From the NCBI GenBank assembly GCA_003599865.1, contig QZKS01000054.1:28245-92244 (forward strand): a DNA stretch of 64,000 nt, read 5' to 3'. The notes below the pieces were generated by a model. It did no database searches, was not told where the DNA came from, and saw nothing but the letters and a program-made list of their open reading frames with translations. Positions within the stretch are counted from its first letter, which is position 1. Each line of letters begins with the position of its first letter. This DNA is from Desulfobacteraceae bacterium (GTDB taxonomy: Bacteria; Desulfobacterota; Desulfobacteria; Desulfobacterales; SURF-7). Made by a program: the position numbers and the translations under genes. Positions 10,546-19,529 of this stretch are shown here, one piece after another.

Positions 10546-12165
10546 TCAATATGGTTCCTCCATATCCGGAACCGATCCTTTAACATTTTTTTGGGGTATT
10601 TCCGTGATCATTGCCTCTGTTGTGAGCATCAGCCCGGCTACGGAAGCGGCATTCTGAAGGGCAAAACGAACCACTTTTGTCGGATCGATCACACCCGAAC
10701 CCAGCAGGTTTTCATACGCCAGTGTTTCCGCATTGAAGCCGAAATCATCCCGGCCCTCCAATACATGGTTCAGAACGACCGAACCATCGAGTCCGGCATT
10801 GATGGCAATCTGCCGCAACGGCTCGACCAGGGCGCGTTTCAAAATCCTGACCCCGTTTTCTTCATCCTTCTCCAGTTTCAAATTCCCAAGAGCGGATAGA
10901 CAGCGAACCAGCGCAACGCCTCCGCCGGGAACAATACCTTCCTCCACCGCAGCACGGGTCGCATTCAATGCGTCTTCCACACGGGCTTTTCTTTCTTTCA
11001 TCTCTGTATCGGTTGCTGCCCCGACTTTCAGAACGGCAACACCGCCCGTAAGCTTGGCGACTCTTTCCTGCAGTTTTTCCCGCTCATAATCGGTTACGCT
11101 TTTCTCGGTCAGTACCCGAAGCTGCCGAACACGATCGGCAATCGCGTCTTTTTTACCCTCACCACCGACAATCGTGGTATTGTCCTTATCGATAATGACG
11201 CTCCTGCAGATGCCCAGATCCTGGATGGAAACCTTATCCAGCTTTACCCCCAGATCCTTGGATAACAGCTTGCCGCCGCAGAGTATCGCAATATCCTCCA
11301 GCAGGGCTTTCCGCCGGTCGCCAAATCCGGGCGCTTTTACCGCCGCGACCTTCAACGTGCCGCGCAGCTTGTTGACAATCAGTGTTGCCAGGGCATCCCC
11401 TTCCACATCTTCGGCAATGACCAGCAGCGATTTTCCCGACCGGGCCACCGCTTCCAGGATCGGAAGAACATCATTCGTATTTTTGATCTTTTTTTCATGA
11501 ATCAGCACAACCGTATTTTGCAGCCGCACCTCCATCTTTCCGGTATCGGTGACAAAGTAGGGTGAAATATAACCACGGTCAAACTGCATGCCTTCCACAA
11601 ACGACATGGACGTATCCATGGATCTTCCTTCCTCGACGGTAATAACCCCTTCTTTACCGACCTTGTCCATGGCATCGGCGATCAACCTCCCAATGGCACG
11701 GTCATTATTGGCGGATACGGTTCCGACCTGAATGATCTCCGATTGATCCGCAACCGGTTTTGAAATCTGTTTCAGTTTTTCCACCACCGCAGCAACTCCG
11801 GCATCAATACCCCGTTTCAGCGCAATGGGTGCCAAGCCGGACATAACAAGCTTCAGCCCTTCGCTGTAAACGGACTGGGCAAGAACGGTTGCCGTGGTCG
11901 TCCCATCTCCGGCCGTGTCGTTGGTTTTGCCGGCCACTTCCCTGACCATCAGGGCTCCCATGTTTTCAAATTTATCCTCCAGACTGATCTCTTTGGCTAC
12001 GGTAACCCCATCTTTGGTGATAATGGGGAGCCCCCAGGATTTCTCAATAATGACATTTCTTCCACGGGGTCCCAAGGTCACCTTAACGGCATTGGCCAGG
12101 TGATTGACCCCCTGAAGCATTTTCGATCTGGCTTCATGGCTGTATTGGATCATTTTTGCTGCCAT
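10546..12165 (-). CDS. groEL: Chaperonin GroEL (Hsp60), variant without adjacent groES
   Basis: 539-residue group I chaperonin subunit. Nucleotide-site motifs are present: [40 protein letters not shown] and [10 protein letters not shown]. It is divergent at several normally fixed positions ([11 protein letters not shown] instead of SFGAPTITKDG), and its C-terminus ends DMEEPY instead of the Gly-Gly-Met tail. No groES precedes it. This suits a secondary GroEL paralogue, with the housekeeping groESL elsewhere (inference). The start at MAAKMIQ has GGGAG at suitable distance; the upstream frame extension is not family-like. Confidence 0.9.
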   Translation of the reverse strand: MAAKMIQYSHEARSKMLQGVNHLANAVKVTLGPRGRNVIIEKSWGLPIITKDGVTVAKEISLEDKFENMGALMVREVAGKTNDTAGDGTTTATVLAQSVYSEGLKLVMSGLAPIALKRGIDAGVAAVVEKLKQISKPVADQSEIIQVGTVSANNDRAIGRLIADAMDKVGKEGVITVEEGRSMDTSMSFVEGMQFDRGYISPYFVTDTGKMEVRLQNTVVLIHEKKIKNTNDVLPILEAVARSGKSLLVIAEDVEGDALATLIVNKLRGTLKVAAVKAPGFGDRRKALLEDIAILCGGKLLSKDLGVKLDKVSIQDLGICRSVIIDKDNTTIVGGEGKKDAIADRVRQLRVLTEKSVTDYEREKLQERVAKLTGGVAVLKVGAATDTEMKERKARVEDALNATRAAVEEGIVPGGGVALVRCLSALGNLKLEKDEENGVRILKRALVEPLRQIAINAGLDGSVVLNHVLEGRDDFGFNAETLAYENLLGSGVIDPTKVVRFALQNAASVAGLMLTTEAMITEIPQKNVKGSVPDMEEPY

Positions 12166-12171
12166 TTTCAT

Positions 12172-12563
12172 TTTCTCCCTTGACATACTGAACCATTTCG
12201 AAAATAACTTCAATACACTTTATCTATAGTAGAGCAACAAGAATGCCAAGACGATAGGAAGACGCCATAACCAGAGCCGGAACCCGCCGCTTTCATCGGC
12301 GCATTACAACGTACGGCAACGCGCCTGAACAACGGCCCGGAAAAAGAGACACCCAATGTCCGTTTTTTACTCCTATCGGAACTTACATGTCGTGCCTGTA
12401 TTGAAAAAGTCTGTCCGGAATTTTTCCCGGTTAAAAAACAGGGGGCATATTTCCGGAAACAACCGGTTCAAGAAATGAAAATTCTGCCGGAAAATCATGA
12501 CCGGCCGCAATACCGGATGGAAAGCCAGGCTTCGTTTTGCAAAAGATAAATAACCACTTTTTT
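12172..12563. other. Intergenic region between divergent groEL and kamA
   Basis: About 390 bp with no convincing gene. No CIRCE inverted repeat was seen near groEL. The right part leads into a candidate sigma-54 promoter. Confidence 0.5.
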
Positions 12564-12579
12564 TGGCATAAAACATGCC
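12564..12579 (+). promoter_or_regulatory. Candidate sigma-54 promoter of the kamA cluster
   Basis: TGGCATAAAACATGCC has GG and GC at exact -24/-12 spacing, with ATGC in place of the usual TTGC. It lies 67 bp before the kamA ATG. Confidence 0.5.
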
Positions 12580-12645
12580 TAAAAAACATTGCGTTTGTAC
12601 GGACAAAAACGCGTTGTTAAACAACAAAAGTCAAGGAGATTCATA

Positions 12646-14034
12646 ATGAAGAATGATGTCTTTTTACCAGAAGAGGAGGACCCCCTGGGTCGTTTCGGGA
12701 GTGATTATGCTGCCGGGGCTTGCACGGAATCGGATGTTCGATACGGCAATGTTTCAGAAGAAATGACAAGCAGCCAGAAACAATCACTCTCAAAAAGCGG
12801 TATGTCGAAATCCTTGTTCGCCAATTCCAAAACTCACTTATTCCGTAAACAATACTACCCAGGGGTCAAACAAAGCCAGTGGAATGACTGGCACTGGCAA
12901 ATGAAAAACCGCATAACAGGGGTAAGCGCCCTGGAAAGAATCATTCATCTGTCCGACGCAGAAAAAAATGCGCTCAGCTCTTCAGCCAAGTCTCTTCCGC
13001 TCAGCATTACACCTTACTACGCAAGCCTGATTGACAGGGAGAACTCCTTACAGCCTGTTCGCCGGACGGTTGTGCCGGTTCAGGACGAGCATCTCCTTGG
13101 CGCGGGTGAATTTGCCGATCCGCTCGGAGAAGATAATCACAGTCCGGTTCCGGGACTGGTTCATCGCTATCCGGACAGGGTCCTTTTTCTGGTAACCAAT
13201 ACATGTTCCACATATTGTCGATATTGCACCCGATCCCGGATTGTGGGCAGCAGAGCGGAAAGTCCGCAATGGGAAAAGGCAATTGCTTATATCCGTCAAA
13301 ACAAGCAGATCCGGGATGTCATCATCTCCGGAGGTGACCCGCTGATGCTTTCGGACGAACAGTTGGAATGGCTCCTGATCCAATTGAAACCCATTTCTCA
13401 TCTGGAAATGATCCGTATCGGCACCAAGGCACCGGTTGTTCTGCCCCAGCGTGTCACACCCGCGCTCGTCCGGATGCTGAAGCGGTATCATCCGCTTTAT
13501 ATCAGTATTCACTTTACCCATCCTGATGAGCTGACGCCTGAAACCATGCTGGCATGCAACCGTCTGGCCGATGCCGGCATTCCATTGGGCAGCCAGACCG
13601 TACTGCTGAAAGGAATCAATGACGAGGCCCAAACCCTGAAACGCCTTTTCCATGGGTTGTTGAAAATTCGGGTTCGGCCTTATTATCTTTACCAATGCGA
13701 CCCGATCCAGGGTTCCGCCCACTTTCGCACACCGGTTGAAAAAGGGATCGAGATGATTCGATCACTTCGCGGATTTACCAGTGGGTATGCCATCCCTGCC
13801 TATGTCATCGATGCTCCCGGCGGTGGTGGAAAAATTCCACTCCTCCCGGATTATGTTGTTCGTCAGGAAAACGATTCCCTGGTCCTGCGGAACTATAGGA
13901 ATCAAGAGTTCCGGTATCCCCTGACCGCAAATCAGGATCCGGCAAACGAGATCCGGTCTCCGGAGTTTCTCATGTCTGCTGCAGCGACAAATGGCTGTCC
14001 GGTTCATATGGGATTGCCTGAACATGGGGCATGA
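12646..14034 (+). CDS. kamA: Lysine 2,3-aminomutase family radical SAM enzyme (KamA)
   Basis: 462 residues. The radical SAM cluster motif is C187-x3-C191-x2-C194 in TNTCSTYCRYC. The PLP lysine is K396 in IDAPGGGGK. The aspartates that in clostridial lysine 2,3-aminomutase hold the substrate epsilon-amino group appear conserved (D352 in QCD, D389 in VIDAPGG), so L-lysine to L-beta-lysine is the best guess. An unusual polar extension of about 65 residues precedes the family core at LFRKQYYPGVKQ. The ATG at 12646 has AAGGAGA upstream. It is followed on the same strand by an ATP-grasp ligase and an acetyltransferase. Confidence 0.88.
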   Translation: MKNDVFLPEEEDPLGRFGSDYAAGACTESDVRYGNVSEEMTSSQKQSLSKSGMSKSLFANSKTHLFRKQYYPGVKQSQWNDWHWQMKNRITGVSALERIIHLSDAEKNALSSSAKSLPLSITPYYASLIDRENSLQPVRRTVVPVQDEHLLGAGEFADPLGEDNHSPVPGLVHRYPDRVLFLVTNTCSTYCRYCTRSRIVGSRAESPQWEKAIAYIRQNKQIRDVIISGGDPLMLSDEQLEWLLIQLKPISHLEMIRIGTKAPVVLPQRVTPALVRMLKRYHPLYISIHFTHPDELTPETMLACNRLADAGIPLGSQTVLLKGINDEAQTLKRLFHGLLKIRVRPYYLYQCDPIQGSAHFRTPVEKGIEMIRSLRGFTSGYAIPAYVIDAPGGGGKIPLLPDYVVRQENDSLVLRNYRNQEFRYPLTANQDPANEIRSPEFLMSAAATNGCPVHMGLPEHGA

Positions 14035-14098
14035 AGAAGAAAAAAACGGCCGTGGCTGAGATCATCCGATCCAGCCGATCAATGCCATGAAAGATTCA

Positions 14099-14131
14099 AT
14101 ACGGGAGATGGTATGGTACCATCTCCCGTAT
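14099..14131. repeat. 15-bp hairpin between kamA and the ATP-grasp gene
   Basis: Arms 14099-14113 and 14117-14131 are perfect complements with a 3-nt loop. No T-run follows, so an mRNA processing or stability element, or partial attenuator, is likelier than a terminator. Confidence 0.6.
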
Positions 14132-14171
14132 GGTCTGAAGTTACCGGATTGTCGAAAAAGGAAATACGCAC

Positions 14172-15206
14172 ATGCCTGAGATTATCGGTATCATTTACAA
14201 CAAACCTCATCCGGGCTCGATTGATTCACTGGATGTTCTGACCCAGGTGGATGCGATTGAACAATCGCTGACCGCTCTCGGATACCGACCGGTGATCATA
14301 CCGTTTACAAAAGATCTTGCCCTTTTTATGGATCGTTTGAAAAAGCAGACTGTTCGGGCAGTGTTTAACCTCTGTGAAACCGTTGACGAGGACTCGACCC
14401 TTTGCGGTCATCCTGCCGCCGTTCTGGAACTCCTCGGCGTCCCGTTCACCGGCTCACCATCTGCCTCCCTGATGCTGACAACCGATAAAATGATTACCAA
14501 ACATCTGGTAAAATCCTGCGGCATATTGACCCCCAAATCCGTGGTGATCATCAATCCGATACATTTAAATGTCGATGTTCTGAAATTTCCCGTTATTGTA
14601 AAACCCCAGTTCGAAGATGCCAGCATCGGCATCGACCAGGAATCTGTCTTTACAGACAAGAAAACTTTGAAACAGCGGATTAAAGCGTTTATTGCACGTT
14701 TTGGACCGGTTATCATCGAAGAGTACATTGACGGAAGGGAGTTCAATGTATCCTTGATGGGCTATCCGTCACTGGCTCCCCTTCCCCTGGCTGAAATCGA
14801 TTTCTCCCAGTTGCCGAAAAATCTGTTCCATATCGTCGGTTACCGTGCCAAGTGGGATCCCGCTTCACTGGAATATCACAACACCCGTCGCGTATTTCCG
14901 GAAGACCTTTCTCCCCGGTTAAGAAGAAGACTGGAAACAACCGCCATCGTCTGCTCCCGGCTCTTAAAAATCAGAGACTATGGACGCATCGATATGCGTG
15001 TGGATCAAGCCGGAAATATCTTTGTGCTGGAAGCAAACGCCAATCCATGCCTGAGCCCTGACGGCGGTTTTGCCGCCGCAGCCCGGAAATCAGGCCTGAG
15101 TTACGAACAGATGGTTTCCAGAATCATCGAGTCTGTTCAGCAGCGGCTTTCCAAAAAACCCATGCAACCCGAACCGGAAACAGCGCTTCAGGGGTTCCCA
15201 CTGTAA
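14172..15206 (+). CDS. ATP-grasp ligase, D-alanine-D-alanine ligase-like
   Basis: 344 residues with the Ddl fold. The N-terminal domain contains VFNLCETVDEDSTLCGHPAAVLELLGVPFTGS, which resembles the substrate-binding part of Ddl proteins. The ATP-grasp elements are KFPVIVKPQFEDASIGI, VIIEEYIDGREFNVSLMG and the metal site VLEANANPCLS. It differs from housekeeping Ddl, and its place between kamA and a GNAT gene points to an amino-acid or peptide product. Substrate unknown. A D-Ala-D-Ala ligase of cell-wall synthesis would normally sit with mur/fts genes, which are absent here. Confidence 0.85.
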   Translation: MPEIIGIIYNKPHPGSIDSLDVLTQVDAIEQSLTALGYRPVIIPFTKDLALFMDRLKKQTVRAVFNLCETVDEDSTLCGHPAAVLELLGVPFTGSPSASLMLTTDKMITKHLVKSCGILTPKSVVIINPIHLNVDVLKFPVIVKPQFEDASIGIDQESVFTDKKTLKQRIKAFIARFGPVIIEEYIDGREFNVSLMGYPSLAPLPLAEIDFSQLPKNLFHIVGYRAKWDPASLEYHNTRRVFPEDLSPRLRRRLETTAIVCSRLLKIRDYGRIDMRVDQAGNIFVLEANANPCLSPDGGFAAAARKSGLSYEQMVSRIIESVQQRLSKKPMQPEPETALQGFPL

Positions 15207-15262
15207 AAAACAATTGTTCATGTATCCATGAAAGGCTCTGTTCATCAGAGAAGCCGCTGTAT

Positions 15263-15763
15263 ATGCAAATCAAACGGAAAGCGAAAACAATATTCCGGCA
15301 CGAGCCCTGTGAGTCGGACTGTCATAAAATTGAAACCCTTTTAGCAGCCACCGGATTCTTTCACTCCTATGAAATTGATGTGGCCATCGAGCTGGTAAAC
15401 GAACGGCTGGCTAAGGGTACTGACAGCGGTTATCATTTCGTGCTGTATGATATCGACGGTTTTTTAGCCGGATACGCCTGTTACGGTGCCACCCCCTGCA
15501 CCTTATCCAGCTATGATATTTACTGGATCGCTGTTCATCCGGATTTCCAGAAGAGGGGAATCGGAAAAAACATTTATGATGAAACCGAACTGCTGATTCA
15601 AAAAGCACATGGAACCCGTATTTACGTAGACACCTCTCAAAGTGAAAAATACCTGCCCACCCGAAAATTTTATGAACATATCGGCTTTCAGCAGGCCGCC
15701 TTGCTGGAGGATTTTTTTGCGCCGGGCGACGGTAAAATAATTTATTGCAAGGTTCTGCCCTGA
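15263..15763 (+). CDS. GNAT-family N-acetyltransferase
   Basis: 166 residues. The acetyl-CoA signature WIAVHPDFQKRGIGKNIYDE lies near residue 95-114, followed by a typical GNAT C-terminus (TRKFYEHIGFQQ). It is shorter than and different from the known beta-lysine acetyltransferase AblB. The gene is 56 bp after the ATP-grasp gene in the same direction, suggesting acetylation of a product of the upstream enzymes. It converges with the cdaA gene, 13 bp away. Confidence 0.85.
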   Translation: MQIKRKAKTIFRHEPCESDCHKIETLLAATGFFHSYEIDVAIELVNERLAKGTDSGYHFVLYDIDGFLAGYACYGATPCTLSSYDIYWIAVHPDFQKRGIGKNIYDETELLIQKAHGTRIYVDTSQSEKYLPTRKFYEHIGFQQAALLEDFFAPGDGKIIYCKVLP

Positions 15764-15776
15764 TCGCTTTTCTGCG

Positions 15777-17201
15777 TTATCGTTCGGAAACCCGGTATTG
15801 GATTTTTACCGTCTCATTCTGCCCGGACGCTAGTTTCAAAGGAGTTTCCACCGCAATCCCGGCAAAAATAATACCGCTTTTCTCAACAATATCAATCGGC
15901 ACTCTTTTGGTGTATATGGTCTTGATATCCTTCAGCCGCAGGCTTCTTCCGGAAATACGAACAGTCGGCGGCATCACTTGTACGGAACTCAGCAGCAGAT
16001 TCGGCGGCATCTTTCCGACCCAGTCCACCTGTACCGGAAAATCCTTTGTCACGATGGAATCAATCAGCGCATCGACCTTTGACGGCGAGATCTGGTTCAA
16101 TGTAATACCGGGCGGCAATTGAATGTTCTTCGATGTCAGATTGAATGTGTTTTCTCCGATATTGACATTTTCCAGGTTAATCTCCACATAAAGCTTGGTT
16201 GAACTGACGGAACGAAGCAGTGCCGTTGAACCGCTAATCTGCAACTGGACGTTATTCGTGGATACCTGAACAACCTCCATTCCCGGCTGCCGGTTTTTAA
16301 ATTGAATCGGCGCCTCCATATTGATCAGGGTATCCGACCTCCTTAAAAAATTGCTCCAGATGCTGGCAATAAAAATAATCGACAGGAGGGCTGCAATGCT
16401 TAACTGGAATGTCTCTTTCCGGACAATCCCGGTAACCTTTTTCTTCCCGAGATGCATATCGATATAATGATTCAAATCCCGTTCCCGTTTGATCGTTTTA
16501 AAGGTCGCCCCTTTTACAATGGTGACGCTGCCTCTTTCCTCTGAAACAACCACGATGAGGGCATCCGACACCTCCGCCAGCCCTGCCGCAGCCCTGTGCC
16601 GTGTTCCAAAATGGGAAGGCAGATCCTTGCGTTCCGACAGCGGTAAAATACAGGCCACTTCAGAGATCCTGTCCCCTTCAATAATAATGGCTCCGTCATG
16701 AACCGGATTGTTGTGCCAGAAAATCGTCTTCAGCATTTCCCGGGAGACCCGCCCCTGCCAGGGAATACCTCTCTGGACGACACTGTACAGGTTTTCCCTT
16801 CCGGGAAAAACGATCAGCGCACCGATCTTTTTTTCCGCCAGCTCAAAAATGGTTTTAACGATGGTTTCAGCAGGAGCAACCCTGCTGATTGTCGGAATTC
16901 CCCAGAGTATGTTTTTCCAGTTGGTGGCTTGAAAAACCCCGCGGATTTCATTCTGGAAGATCACAATAATGATAATGGCGGCCACCGTCATAATGCCCTG
17001 AATGAGCCAGCTGGTTACCACCAGCCCTAAGTAGACGGCGATCTGCTGAAAAAACAAAAGCCCCGTAATCCCCATCATGACCCGGAAGGTTGTCGTACCC
17101 TGAAACAAAACATAGATGCGGAACAGGATATAGCTGTTGATGACAATATCAATAAAATCCTGCCATCGTAAATTTTGAATAAAAGAAAAAATAGTCTCCA
17201 T
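15777..17201 (-). CDS. cdaA: Diadenylate cyclase CdaA fused to YbbR (CdaR) regulatory domains
   Basis: 474-residue membrane protein that should make c-di-AMP from two ATP. Three transmembrane helices occupy roughly residues 20-85. The DAC domain follows with the catalytic DGA at 169-171 (PVHDGAIII) and RHR at 201-203 (THFGTRHRAA-like region). A further transmembrane helix at about 265-285 leads to two YbbR repeats (290-474), which would lie outside the membrane. In Firmicutes CdaA and CdaR are separate neighbours; here they are one chain. The gene starts 2 bp after the DUF2914 gene stop and belongs to a three-gene minus-strand operon with yitT. Confidence 0.92.
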   Translation of the reverse strand: METIFSFIQNLRWQDFIDIVINSYILFRIYVLFQGTTTFRVMMGITGLLFFQQIAVYLGLVVTSWLIQGIMTVAAIIIIVIFQNEIRGVFQATNWKNILWGIPTISRVAPAETIVKTIFELAEKKIGALIVFPGRENLYSVVQRGIPWQGRVSREMLKTIFWHNNPVHDGAIIIEGDRISEVACILPLSERKDLPSHFGTRHRAAAGLAEVSDALIVVVSEERGSVTIVKGATFKTIKRERDLNHYIDMHLGKKKVTGIVRKETFQLSIAALLSIIFIASIWSNFLRRSDTLINMEAPIQFKNRQPGMEVVQVSTNNVQLQISGSTALLRSVSSTKLYVEINLENVNIGENTFNLTSKNIQLPPGITLNQISPSKVDALIDSIVTKDFPVQVDWVGKMPPNLLLSSVQVMPPTVRISGRSLRLKDIKTIYTKRVPIDIVEKSGIIFAGIAVETPLKLASGQNETVKIQYRVSER

Positions 17202-17203
17202 GT

Positions 17204-17647
17204 TTAATCAACTACGCTGAATCTTAAAGTTTTCAAAACATTCCCATCCATATCGGCAATCTCGACCCGCCATGGCCCTTTATCGGTTTCCCGCAAAGAA
17301 ATGGAGCTGACGGTCGACCAGCGCGGAGGCTTGACAACCAGCTTGATTCCGGCGACATGGTTATCCCTCCTGATCCAGTTATGGAAAATTTGAGTGGATG
17401 AACCAATGCCATCGATTTCCGCAAAACAAAACGCCTTGTCTTTTGCAACCGAAAAGACGGCTGTCGGGTTGACCGGCTGGAGGTTATTCATCTCCTCGCA
17501 GATTTGCGCCCGAACCACGGTCAACTTGTCCGCTGTCCCCGCGGCTGGTGAGGGTTCTTTCGGATCACAGAAACCGGCATTTCCGGTGTATCCGATCGCA
17601 GCAACTGCTGCGATCAGCCCGATAACGATTCTTCTGATAAAACGCAT
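17204..17647 (-). CDS. Exported DUF2914 domain protein
   Basis: 147 residues with an N-terminal signal (MRFIRRIVIGLIAAVAAIGY). The core VVRAQICEEMNNLQPVNPTAVFSVAKDKAFCFAEI matches the start of DUF2914, and its W/G-rich end matches too. Function is unknown in the family; location is probably periplasmic. The start at 17647 has AAGGGAGAAGGG upstream. The stretch before it overlaps the end of yitT, and cdaA starts 2 bp after the stop, so the three genes form one operon. Confidence 0.8.
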   Translation of the reverse strand: MRFIRRIVIGLIAAVAAIGYTGNAGFCDPKEPSPAAGTADKLTVVRAQICEEMNNLQPVNPTAVFSVAKDKAFCFAEIDGIGSSTQIFHNWIRRDNHVAGIKLVVKPPRWSTVSSISLRETDKGPWRVEIADMDGNVLKTLRFSVVD

Positions 17648-17664
17648 TCCCTTCTCCCTTCCGA

Positions 17665-18618
17665 TCACCAGTGCGGCTGGTTTCCGATACGTTTTCCCAT
17701 GACTTCCAATGTATCACTGACCACGAGAAATGCCAGAGGATCGATCTTGCGGACAAGATCCTTGAGGCGTGAAAGTTCCTGGAAAGCGATGATCGTATAC
17801 AGGATGTTTTCCCGTTTGCCGGAAAAACCGCCTTCCCCGTGAATGACGGTGATCCCGCGGTTCAGACTGTTCATGATCTCACCGGATATTTCCTTCCATT
17901 TTGATGAAATGATCAATACCGATTTCCGCTGGCTCAAACCCGTAACCACAAGATTTAAAATATTTGAACTCACAAACAGAAAAATAAGCGCATAGAGTGC
18001 CGACTCCAAAGAAATCATCACCGCTGCAATACCCAGCAGGATGACATTAAAAGCAAGCACCGTTGTCCCCAGCTTGACGGAGAACCGCTTCATCATGATA
18101 ATGGAAAGAATATCGGTTCCGCCGGATGATCCGTATGACCGGAGAATACAACCGGAACCGCCGCCGAATATAATGCCTGCAAGAAGTGAGCTGAGAATCG
18201 GCTCCTGCAGGAGCAAGGGCCGGATCGGGATGGACAGGGCCAGGGTAAAAATGATCAGCCCGACCACACTGTAAATAAAAAACCGTTTCCCCACATACAG
18301 CCAGCCCAGCAGAAACAGCGGAATATTTAACAACAGATAGATGGAGCTTACGGACAAGCCGCTAAAAAAATAGGAAATCAGAATCGCCATGCCGGTAACA
18401 CCGCTGCTGATGAAATTTTGAGGGATCAGAATACCATTCACCGACACCGCACACAGAACGCTCCCCGCGGTGATCAAGGACAGGTTTATGCCGATTGTGG
18501 CAAGCAGCCGGACCAATGGCTTCTTCCGGCCGGACTCGACGGCTCCCCTATTTTGATCCGCTTTCAACACGGAAAGGCTCCCTTGGGTTCGATTGACGGA
18601 ACAATGACGCTGAATCAA
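17665..18618 (-). CDS. YitT family membrane protein
   Basis: About 300-317 residues. Five or six transmembrane helices form the YitT_membrane domain, with the conserved GGGSGCILRSYGSSGGTDILS segment. A soluble DUF2179 domain follows (ISGEIMNSLNRGITVIHGEGGFSG). Function in the family is unproven. The start is uncertain: a TTG at 18618, or a TTG at 18567 preceded by AAGGGAG, are both possible, and no ATG fits. It is the first gene of the yitT-DUF2914-cdaA operon. Confidence 0.85.
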   Translation of the reverse strand: MIQRHCSVNRTQGSLSVLKADQNRGAVESGRKKPLVRLLATIGINLSLITAGSVLCAVSVNGILIPQNFISSGVTGMAILISYFFSGLSVSSIYLLLNIPLFLLGWLYVGKRFFIYSVVGLIIFTLALSIPIRPLLLQEPILSSLLAGIIFGGGSGCILRSYGSSGGTDILSIIMMKRFSVKLGTTVLAFNVILLGIAAVMISLESALYALIFLFVSSNILNLVVTGLSQRKSVLIISSKWKEISGEIMNSLNRGITVIHGEGGFSGKRENILYTIIAFQELSRLKDLVRKIDPLAFLVVSDTLEVMGKRIGNQPHW

Positions 18619-19080
18619 AAGAATGCATCAACAACTCGAAAGCAGCACACCCCACAAGAAACAACACTAAGATGGCGTGAATTTCATCTCGCGGCCTGCC
18701 TGAATGCTGACTCCAATATCATTTTTCACGAATCAAAGCAATTGGAATACCAAAATCATTTTCCCTGAAAACACGGAATTCAATGGCTCATCAGACCTGC
18801 TTGAGACATTCTGCTTCCGATTTCTGTTCCTTACCTCTGTCTGCAAAATCATGTTGAAAAACCGCCCGTATCCGCCCATGCTCCGGCATACAATTAAAAT
18901 GGCATATAATATTAAACCGTTATAACAATGCGCTGCGCGGCTGCCGGACAGGCGGGAATGGCGGAACCGTTGATCGCCGCAACCGGAAAAGGGCTACCGG
19001 CTGTGGCATGCCGATTGCAAAAGTCTTTTCGGACTGTTACTGAATTCAATCAAACGGAACAATATCAGATATCCAGCCAA
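18619..19080. other. Intergenic region
   Basis: About 460 bp between divergent yitT and a small plus-strand gene. I see no convincing coding sequence, RNA gene or strong promoter. Confidence 0.4.
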
Positions 19081-19362
19081 ATGAAGAAAAAGAAAAAAAT
19101 AACCATCCGCGGAATCGTGATCCCTGAAACCTGGAATGACGCCGGAGAAATCAGCACGCTCTCCATTGTCACGTATACGGAGAAAAAATATCTGGTTGTG
19201 GAGAACAAAGAGGCAAAAAAATTAAAAGGGTTTTTACGAAAAAAGGTGATCGCGGAAGGAATGATGACGGAAAACGGTGAACAGAAGAATATTGTTATTG
19301 AACGGTTTGAACGGGATGAATTCAAACCGGATGGTTCCGCACAACAGCCCGCCGTCAAATAG
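19081..19362 (+). CDS. Small basic protein of unknown function
   Basis: 93 residues from MKKKKKITIRGIVIPETWND. The sequence is strand-rich (KYLVVENKEAKKLKGFLRKKVIAEGMM) and resembles a small OB-like barrel, but I do not recognise a named family. An upstream extension in the same frame starting at 18928 has no family-like content and is rejected. No strong ribosome site is visible, so the call rests on codon pattern and the coherent beta-barrel-like sequence. Confidence 0.55.
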   Translation: MKKKKKITIRGIVIPETWNDAGEISTLSIVTYTEKKYLVVENKEAKKLKGFLRKKVIAEGMMTENGEQKNIVIERFERDEFKPDGSAQQPAVK

Positions 19363-19439
19363 TCCGGACTGTGTTTACGCATTTGCTCTTATATAATGAA
19401 CCACTGCATCCAAACCCACAATAAAGATTTACCTTTTTC

Positions 19440-19470
19440 TTGACAAAAAGAACCAACTCCATCTAAAGAA
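19440..19470 (+). promoter_or_regulatory. Possible sigma-70 promoter before the response regulator gene
   Basis: TTGACA at 19440-19445 is followed after 18 bp by TAAAGA. The -35 is perfect and the -10 weak. It lies about 60 bp before the start of the next gene. Confidence 0.3.
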
Positions 19471-19529
19471 TAAACCAATAATGCCTTGCAATCTGATCGA
19501 TCGTCCTCTATCCGGGATCAAAATGTAAT

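Noticed and set aside
12373..12627. 84-codon minus-strand frame before kamA
   Set aside because: Phenylalanine-rich random composition and it overlaps the probable kamA promoter.
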